5,285 nucleotides of DNA from an uncultured Acetobacteraceae bacterium. GTDB lineage: Bacteria > Pseudomonadota > Alphaproteobacteria > Acetobacterales > Acetobacteraceae. The stretch lies in NCBI GenBank assembly GCA_937874445.1, contig CALNAL010000387.1, positions 1 through 5,285 on the forward strand, in the 5' to 3' direction. Position 1 is the first letter of the stretch. Every line of letters begins with the position of its first letter. Under the pieces are notes generated by a model. The model was not told where the DNA came from, made no database searches, and worked only from the letters and a program-made list of their open reading frames with translations. Both the position numbers and the translations under genes were made by a program. Positions 1 to 5,285 of the stretch are shown here, piece by piece.

Positions 1-7
1 AAAGGAT

Positions 8-55
8 GAAGCTTTCCTGGTTCTCCTTTCCCGAAAGGAGAACACCTTGCCTTGC
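8..55 (-). repeat. 48-bp inverted repeat, left copy (A)
   Basis: This 48-bp stretch is the exact reverse complement of 2628-2675. It lies directly beyond the uvrB stop codon. Its core is a near-perfect palindrome (GTTCTCCTTTC, two bases, GAAAGGAGAAC at 20-43). Read on the minus strand, the core is followed by a short AGGA/TCCT stem (15-18 pairing with 3-6). It probably serves as, or contains, the uvrB transcription terminator, although no clean U-run follows. The left edge is close to the window start, so the element could extend further. Confidence 0.9.
20..43 (-). terminator. Candidate uvrB terminator hairpin
   Basis: An inverted repeat with 11-bp arms and a 2-bp centre can fold as a 10-bp stem with a 4-base loop. 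It starts 24 bp past the uvrB stop. It is well placed to end the uvrB transcript or protect its 3' end. The U-tract typical of an intrinsic terminator is absent, so an mRNA-stabilising or REP-like role is an alternative. Confidence 0.5.
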
Positions 56-66
56 CTGGCTGTCTC

Positions 67-2265
<2,199 letters not shown>

Positions 2266-2326
2266 CGCCAATCTTCTCCTCGGAAGACTAGAGATGGCAG
2301 CCCCATGCCCGAACGTCCAGAGGGAA

Positions 2327-2341
2327 GAACGTTCAGGGAAC
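2327..2341 (-). promoter_or_regulatory. Candidate LexA (SOS) box upstream of uvrB
   Basis: The minus strand reads GTTCCCTGAACGTTC, a perfect GTTC-N7-GTTC direct repeat. This is the established LexA operator form of Alphaproteobacteria. It sits 62 bp upstream of the uvrB ATG, between uvrB and the small upstream gene, and uvrB is a classical SOS gene. A third GTTC lies at 2311-2314 at a non-canonical spacing. I could not assign convincing -35 and -10 elements, so the exact overlap with the promoter is unknown. Confidence 0.75.
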
Positions 2342-2352
2342 GCTCAGCCCCG

Positions 2353-2370
2353 CGCGCCCCCTCCGGCGCG
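2353..2370 (-). terminator. GC-rich hairpin after the small gene
   Basis: CGCGCC (2353-2358) pairs with GGCGCG (2365-2370) across a 6-base loop, starting 15 bp past the stop of the small gene and just before the LexA-type box. It could end that transcript, but it has no U-run. In DNA this GC-rich a short stem may be chance. Confidence 0.25.
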
Positions 2371-2372
2371 TC

Positions 2373-2396
2373 GCTATTCCTTGGGCTATTCCTTGG
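2373..2396. repeat. 12-bp perfect tandem duplication
   Basis: GCTATTCCTTGG occurs twice back to back (2373-2384 and 2385-2396). The second copy overlaps the last codons and stop of the small minus-strand gene. On the minus strand each unit ends AAG GAA TAG, and 12 bp preserves frame. The duplication therefore creates a second in-frame stop four codons after the first. Confidence 0.9.
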
Positions 2397-2529
2397 AGGG
2401 GGAAGACTTGCTCGGCAGCGGCTTGGGGGCATTCAACCCCGCGAATCCCTGGCTCACCGGAGCGATCTTGACCTTGGAGGCCTTCGGCTTCTTGGCCTCG
2501 CGTCCACCGCGGTTCTTCTCTTTCGACAT
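2386..2529 (-). CDS. Small lysine-rich conserved-type hypothetical protein (47 aa)
   Basis: The product is a 47-residue, strongly basic, low-complexity protein. It starts MSKEKNRGGREAKKPKASK, continues through a VSQGFAGLNAPKPLP segment and ends SSPSKE. The ATG at 2529 has GGGAG (2537-2541) 7 nt upstream, and the codons are GC-ending like those of neighbouring genes, both supporting real translation. From memory, short MSKE-type N-terminal Lys-rich proteins of this kind are common unannotated or hypothetical proteins in Alphaproteobacteria; I cannot name a function. No membrane segment, Cys pair or known domain is visible, and it is likely disordered. It is co-oriented with uvrB, 120 bp upstream of it, but the intervening LexA-type box suggests separate control of uvrB. 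A role in RNA or ribosome binding would be speculation from charge alone. Confidence 0.72.
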   Translation of the reverse strand: MSKEKNRGGREAKKPKASKVKIAPVSQGFAGLNAPKPLPSKSSPSKE

Positions 2530-2627
2530 GACGAAACTCCCACTGGCTCAATGTCGGGGCATCGTGTCCCGCCGCCCGCAGCGGACGCCGGAACGCGGGC
2601 GCGGTCAAGTCGCCATTCGACGAGGGA

Positions 2628-2675
2628 GCAAGGCAAGGTGTTCTCCTTTCGGGAAAGGAGAACCAGGAAAGCTTC
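2628..2675 (+). repeat. 48-bp inverted repeat, right copy (B)
   Basis: This is an exact inverted copy of 8-55. The 11-bp-arm hairpin is at 2640-2663, followed on the plus strand by a second short stem, AGGAA (2665-2669) with TTCCT (2677-2681), which extends just past the conserved part. It lies in the gap between the small gene and the ygjV-like gene. No plus-strand gene precedes it, so a simple terminator role does not explain its position. Identity stops abruptly at both ends, and I see no target-site duplication outside the pair. Confidence 0.9.
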
Positions 2676-2716
2676 GTTCCTTAAGTTCCGCGCCTGTCCC
2701 AGCCGTGGAGCCAAAC

Positions 2717-2760
2717 GAGCAAAAGTCCTTTTTGCTTCTTTTTCCTTCAGGAAAAAGAAG
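2717..2760 (-). terminator. Two-hairpin terminator after the ygjV-like gene
   Basis: CTTCTTTTTCC (2735-2745) and GGAAAAAGAAG (2750-2760) form a perfect 11-bp stem with a 4-base loop. Read in the minus direction, it begins 30 bp past the ygjV-like stop. Immediately after comes a smaller stem, AGCAAAA (2718-2724) with TTTTGCT (2730-2736), which shares two bases with the larger stem. The A/T-rich arms and position make this a probable terminator or 3'-end-stabilising element. The 12-bp palindrome CGGACCGGTCCG at 2775-2786 lies between the stop codon and this hairpin. Confidence 0.7.
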
Positions 2761-2790
2761 ACCCTAGCCTTCTCCGGACCGGTCCGCCCG

Positions 2791-3390
2791 CTACTCGGCC
2801 GGCACGGCGCGGCGGCCGAGCAGGCGCGGAAAATGCGCCACCGCGGCCCGCCAGTGTCGCCAGCCGCGCCACAGGCCGATGAGAATCGCCGTCACCGAGA
2901 GCGTGTCGCCCATCAGCCCCCAGAACGACCCCACGAGCGCGTTGTGGGTGGTCCAGAACGCCTCCGAGCCGAGGAAGCTCAGGCGGATGCTTTGCGGGCG
3001 CCGCCGCAGCCGGCCCACCGCCGAAAGGATCTGTCCGCACTGGGCCAGCAGCGAAGGCAGTCCCTGCCAGGTCAGCGCCGTCACTCCGAGGCAGACCACC
3101 ACGGTCGCCCCCACCGCCAGGGCCCGCCGGCGCGGGTCGGCGATGGAGCGGGCCAGCACCCCCTGGGTCGCGCCGGCCAGGCACATGGCCGCGGCGGTGG
3201 TGGCGCCGAGCAGACCGTAGTGCGCCGCATAGAGGATCGAGGAGAGCACCTGCACCGCCAGGATGTGGCGGCGCGATTCGAGCAGCGGCCAGGCGCAGCA
3301 CGCCCCGAGAGCCAGCACCCCGGCCAGGGTCGCGGGGGTCAGGGTCGTGGGGAAGAGGGCGGCGAGAAAAGAAGTCAGCGTGGCGGACAT
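2791..3390 (-). CDS. YgjV-family inner-membrane protein
   Basis: This is a 199-residue hydrophobic protein with about five or six predicted membrane segments and basic cytoplasmic-type loops. The pattern resembles the YgjV (Imp-YgjV) family of bacterial inner-membrane proteins of about 180-200 residues. Shared features are an early segment followed by ESRRHILAVQ, a LSSILYAAHYGLLG segment, and a late EAFWTTHNALVGSFWGLMGD segment with the family's aromatic/His-Asn core. A C-terminal Arg-rich tail follows. The family has no established biochemical function. ATG 3390 is preferred by codon type, but its Shine-Dalgarno match is poor; a GTG at 3402 would add four residues and is no better supported. 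A GC-rich hairpin (3410-3432) lies just upstream. It is downstream of arfB and probably transcribed separately, given the 213-bp gap. Confidence 0.85.
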   Translation of the reverse strand: MSATLTSFLAALFPTTLTPATLAGVLALGACCAWPLLESRRHILAVQVLSSILYAAHYGLLGATTAAAMCLAGATQGVLARSIADPRRRALAVGATVVVCLGVTALTWQGLPSLLAQCGQILSAVGRLRRRPQSIRLSFLGSEAFWTTHNALVGSFWGLMGDTLSVTAILIGLWRGWRHWRAAVAHFPRLLGRRAVPAE

Positions 3391-3409
3391 GGCGGACAAC
3401 ACCGGCTCG

Positions 3410-3432
3410 GCGTCCCCGGTTCGCCGGGACGC
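3410..3432 (-). promoter_or_regulatory. GC-rich hairpin in the leader of the ygjV-like gene
   Basis: GCGTCCCCGG and CCGGGACGC form a stem of about ten pairs with one bulged C and a four-base loop (TTCG on plus, CGAA on minus). It sits 7 bp before the alternative GTG start and 19 bp before ATG 3390. It could limit ribosome access or be the end of the arfB transcript; the sequence alone does not decide. Confidence 0.4.
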
Positions 3433-3509
3433 AACTTGCTGAGGCTTTGGGAGAAGTGGGCGGCGGGTGTTAGATCAACGCCCACGCAAACAGTCGCGCG
3501 CAATCGACG

Positions 3510-3566
3510 GGTCTGTCATGAAAACGGTAAGTCCTTGGGTGCATCCTCGCGTCCTCATGACGGACC
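3510..3566. repeat. Imperfect inverted repeat in the arfB to ygjV gap
   Basis: GGTCTGTCATGA (3510-3521) and TCATGACGGACC (3555-3566) are inverted copies matching at 11 of 12 positions, separated by 33 bp. Each arm contains the self-complementary TCATGA. They lie downstream of arfB and upstream of the ygjV-like gene, so they could be a 3'-end structure or an operator pair. Nothing else in the 213-bp gap looks like a gene. Confidence 0.4.
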
Positions 3567-3603
3567 AGGAGTCGGCCGTGCCCCTTTTTCTCCCCTTCCC
3601 CGC

Positions 3604-4041
3604 TCACTCCTCGGACGGGCGCCCGCGCAGGTGCTTGATGGAGGAACGCACCGCCTTGCCGTGCAGCCGGCGCTCACGCGCGGCCCGGCCGGGGCGCGTC
3701 GGCCGGCGCGGCGGGGGCGGAGGCGCGGCCGCGGCACGGATCGCCTGGAGCAGACGCTCCAGCGCGTCGGCACGGTTGCGCTCGCGGCTGCGCCGGCGGT
3801 CGGCGGTGATCACCAGCACGCCCTCGGTGGTGAGCTGGCCCACCCGCACCGCCGGCTCGGCCCGCGCCAGCAGCCGGGCACGCACCCGCTCGGGCAACGA
3901 GGGCGAGGCGCGCACGTCGAAACGCAGCTGCACCGCCGTCTCGACCTTGTTGACATTCTGCCCCCCCGGCCCGGGGGCGCGCAGGAAGCTTTCGTGCAGC
4001 TCCTCCTCGGCGATCGTGATGCTCTCTGTCACCACGATCAT
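3604..4041 (-). CDS. arfB: Alternative ribosome-rescue factor B (peptidyl-tRNA hydrolase ArfB/YaeJ)
   Basis: ArfB binds stalled ribosomes on non-stop mRNA and hydrolyses the peptidyl-tRNA ester, as a tmRNA-independent rescue route in the cytoplasm. The 145-residue product matches the family length of about 140. The catalytic GGQ is at 26-28 in APGPGGQNVNKVETAVQLRF, giving the RF-like domain. The C-terminal basic tail (RRPTRPGRAARERRLHGKAVRSSIKHLRG) closely resembles that of E. coli YaeJ and is the part that inserts into the empty mRNA channel. A short Ala/Pro linker (AAAAPPPPPRRP) separates the two. The start ATG 4041 has GAGGAG at 4050-4055, 8 nt upstream. It begins 19 bp after the doxX-like stop, suggesting one transcript. 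The tail distinguishes it from RF1/RF2 and from PrfH-type proteins. Confidence 0.95.
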   Translation of the reverse strand: MIVVTESITIAEEELHESFLRAPGPGGQNVNKVETAVQLRFDVRASPSLPERVRARLLARAEPAVRVGQLTTEGVLVITADRRRSRERNRADALERLLQAIRAAAAPPPPPRRPTRPGRAARERRLHGKAVRSSIKHLRGRPSEE

Positions 4042-4060
4042 CGCGGGGACTCCTCAGGCG

Positions 4061-4438
4061 TCAGCGCCGACGCAGGGCATCCAGACTCCACGGGCCGGGA
4101 CCGGCGCAGAATATCATGAGGAACACGAAACAGTAGAGCACCGCCGCATCGCCGCCGTTCAGCGCGGGGAAGAAGCTGCGCGGGAAGTGCTCGGCGAAGT
4201 AGCCCACCGCCATCTCGCCGGCGAGCAGGAAGGCCACGGGACGGCTGAACAGGCCGAGCACGATCAGCGCGCCGCCGATCAGCTCGCCGAAGCCGCCGAT
4301 CCACGAGAGCGAGCCCACCTCGGGCACGCGGGCCAGGAGCGGAAAGCCCAGCAGCTTGCCGGTGCCGTGCTCCAGAAACAGCAGTCCCGCCATGATGCGC
4401 AGCACGCTGAGCATGCGCGGGGCCAGAAAATCGAACAT
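4061..4438 (-). CDS. DoxX-family membrane protein
   Basis: This is a 125-residue protein with four predicted membrane segments, typical of the DoxX family. The N-terminal LSVLRIMAGLLFLEHGTGKLLGFP is followed by WIGGFGELIGGALIVLGLFSRPVAFLLAGEMAVGYF. Then come a FFPALNGGDAAVLYCFVFLMI segment and the closing GPGPWSLDALRR motif. Family members are integral inner-membrane proteins; some are linked to oxidative stress or thiol redox, but the exact role is unsettled. I chose ATG 4438 because GGAGAG (4446-4451) lies 7 nt upstream and the protein then starts at the family's usual point (MFDFLAPRMLSVLRI). An in-frame ATG at 4504 would add 22 polar residues that do not fit the family. It is the first gene of a likely doxX-arfB operon, divergent from the MFS gene. 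Confidence 0.93.
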   Translation of the reverse strand: MFDFLAPRMLSVLRIMAGLLFLEHGTGKLLGFPLLARVPEVGSLSWIGGFGELIGGALIVLGLFSRPVAFLLAGEMAVGYFAEHFPRSFFPALNGGDAAVLYCFVFLMIFCAGPGPWSLDALRRR

Positions 4439-4545
4439 CCACAGACTCTCCGTTGCGTCGCGGCGGAAGATCTGGCGCGACGAGCGGGTGCCAACAAGAT
4501 GCATTTGCAAATAGAGAAAATGCGTTTGCGTTCCGGGAGAGAGGC
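4439..4545. promoter_or_regulatory. Divergent promoter region, doxX / MFS
   Basis: This 107-bp gap must hold the start signals for both flanking genes. An AT-rich island (about 4498-4528) stands out from the GC-rich surroundings and contains the perfect palindrome ATTTGCAAAT (4503-4512). It also holds a near-direct repeat, ATGCATTTGCA (4500-4510) and ATGCGTTTGCG (4520-4530). TGCAAAT-type half-sites are reminiscent of Fur-superfamily operators in Alphaproteobacteria, but that link is inference. I could not assign a convincing -35/-10 pair on either strand. Confidence 0.5.
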
Positions 4546-5285
4546 ATGACCGTCCGCTCCCCTCACACGCGCCGCGTCATTGCCCACCAGCGCAGCCTCG
4601 GCAGTGCCGCCAGCCAGTCCGCGCTGAGCTGGCTCAACTTCCTGATCGCCCTGATGCAGACGGCCTTCGGGGCGTTCCTGGCGGTGCATCTCGCCGCCTA
4701 CGGGTGGAGTCGCACCGCGGTGGGGGTGGCGCTGGCGGTGGGCTCGACGGCCAGCATGCTGGCCCAGGTGCCCGGCGGCATGGCGGTGGATGCCGCCCCC
4801 TCCAAGCGCGTCGCCGCCGCCGTGGCGGTGGGGGCGGTGATGGCCGGGGCGATGCTGATCGCGCTCACCCCCTCCCCCGTGCCGGTCTATTTCGCCCAGG
4901 TGCTGCAGGGCGCCGGCGGGGCGGTGCTGGCCCCGGCGGTGGCCGCCATCACGCTGGCGCTGTCCCGCCAGACCCGGCTGGGTGAACGGCTCGGCAGCAA
5001 CGTGCGCTTCGCCGCCATCGGCTCGGCGCTGGCGGCGGGGCTGATGGGCGGGGTGGGCGCGGTGCTTTCGCACGCGGCCATGTTCTGGATGGCGGCGGCC
5101 TGCGCCCCGCTGGCACTGGTGGCGATCTTTTCCATCCGCCCCGCCGACCTGCGCTGGGCCCGCCACCGCGGCACCCACAAGGGCGGGTGGTATCCGCGCC
5201 AGCGCAAGGGACGACAGGATTCGCTGCGCCAGGTCGCCCTGGACGGTCGGCTGTGGCGCTTCGCGGCCTGCATGGCGCTGTTCAC
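4546..5285 (+). CDS. MFS transporter, N-terminal part (truncated by window end)
   Basis: The reading frame stays open from ATG 4546 to the window edge, giving 246 complete codons of an expected 400 or so. About six membrane segments are visible, at roughly residues 28-49, 58-78, 88-106, 111-135, 150-172 and 175-192. A long basic cytoplasmic loop (about 193-235, RWARHRGTHKGGWYPRQRKGR) then begins the inter-domain linker. That is the N-terminal half of a 12-helix major facilitator. The stretch GGMAVDAAPSKR after helix 2 is a degenerate MFS motif A, with the conserved Asp at 82. A GAGGAVLAPAVAAITLAL segment occupies the helix 4 region. GGGAG (4535-4539) lies 6 nt before the start. The general type is a proton-coupled drug/metabolite antiporter-like MFS protein; the substrate cannot be predicted. 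It is divergent from doxX and shares its intergenic region. Confidence 0.9.
   Translation, partial: MTVRSPHTRRVIAHQRSLGSAASQSALSWLNFLIALMQTAFGAFLAVHLAAYGWSRTAVGVALAVGSTASMLAQVPGGMAVDAAPSKRVAAAVAVGAVMAGAMLIALTPSPVPVYFAQVLQGAGGAVLAPAVAAITLALSRQTRLGERLGSNVRFAAIGSALAAGLMGGVGAVLSHAAMFWMAAACAPLALVAIFSIRPADLRWARHRGTHKGGWYPRQRKGRQDSLRQVALDGRLWRFAACMALF

Noticed and set aside
2603..2608. TTGACC as a -35 box for the small gene
   Set aside because: No acceptable -10 hexamer lies 16-18 bp downstream on the minus strand, so I did not call a promoter.
3467..4549. Plus-strand 360-codon frame across arfB and doxX
   Set aside because: It overlaps two confidently assigned minus-strand genes, and its product is Arg/Ala-rich shadow sequence with no recognisable domain.
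4279..5178. Minus-strand 299-codon frame opposite the MFS gene
   Set aside because: The His/Gly/Arg-rich product is typical of an antisense shadow; the plus strand carries a clear transmembrane transporter with a ribosome site.

Overview
The window reads as ordinary chromosome of a high-GC alphaproteobacterium, probably within Rhodospirillales/Acetobacteraceae. The evidence is the very GC-rich third codon positions, the style of the UvrB and ArfB proteins, and a GTTC-N7-GTTC LexA-type box, which is the alphaproteobacterial form, upstream of uvrB. The taxonomic call is inference from motif style; no comparison was run. There is no transposase, phage gene, CRISPR array, tRNA or rRNA.

Layout. 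Five genes lie on the minus strand and one on the plus strand. From the left: uvrB (67-2265), the excision-repair damage-recognition helicase, preceded by a candidate SOS operator (2327-2341). Next is a small 47-residue lysine-rich protein gene (2386-2529), then a repeat- and terminator-rich gap (2530-2790). After that come a YgjV-type inner-membrane protein (2791-3390), a 213-bp gap with two inverted repeats (3391-3603), arfB (3604-4041), a stalled-ribosome rescue hydrolase, and a DoxX-family membrane protein (4061-4438). The last two are 19 bp apart and probably form an operon. A 107-bp divergent promoter region (4439-4545) separates doxX from a plus-strand MFS transporter (4546 to the window edge, truncated).

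How they fit together. uvrB (DNA repair, probably SOS-controlled) and arfB (translation rescue) are independent housekeeping or stress functions. The two membrane proteins and the transporter have no demonstrable functional link to them. I see no new multi-gene system here.

The more unusual content is non-coding. A perfect 48-bp sequence occurs twice in inverted orientation, at 8-55 and 2628-2675, bracketing uvrB plus the small gene. Each copy holds a strong hairpin followed by a weaker one. A sequence-unrelated element with the same two-hairpin plan lies at 2717-2760, past the end of the ygjV-like gene. Other points are a 12-bp tandem duplication over the stop codon of the small gene, a nine-codon AT-ending patch inside uvrB, and an ATTTGCAAAT palindrome in the AT-rich divergent promoter.
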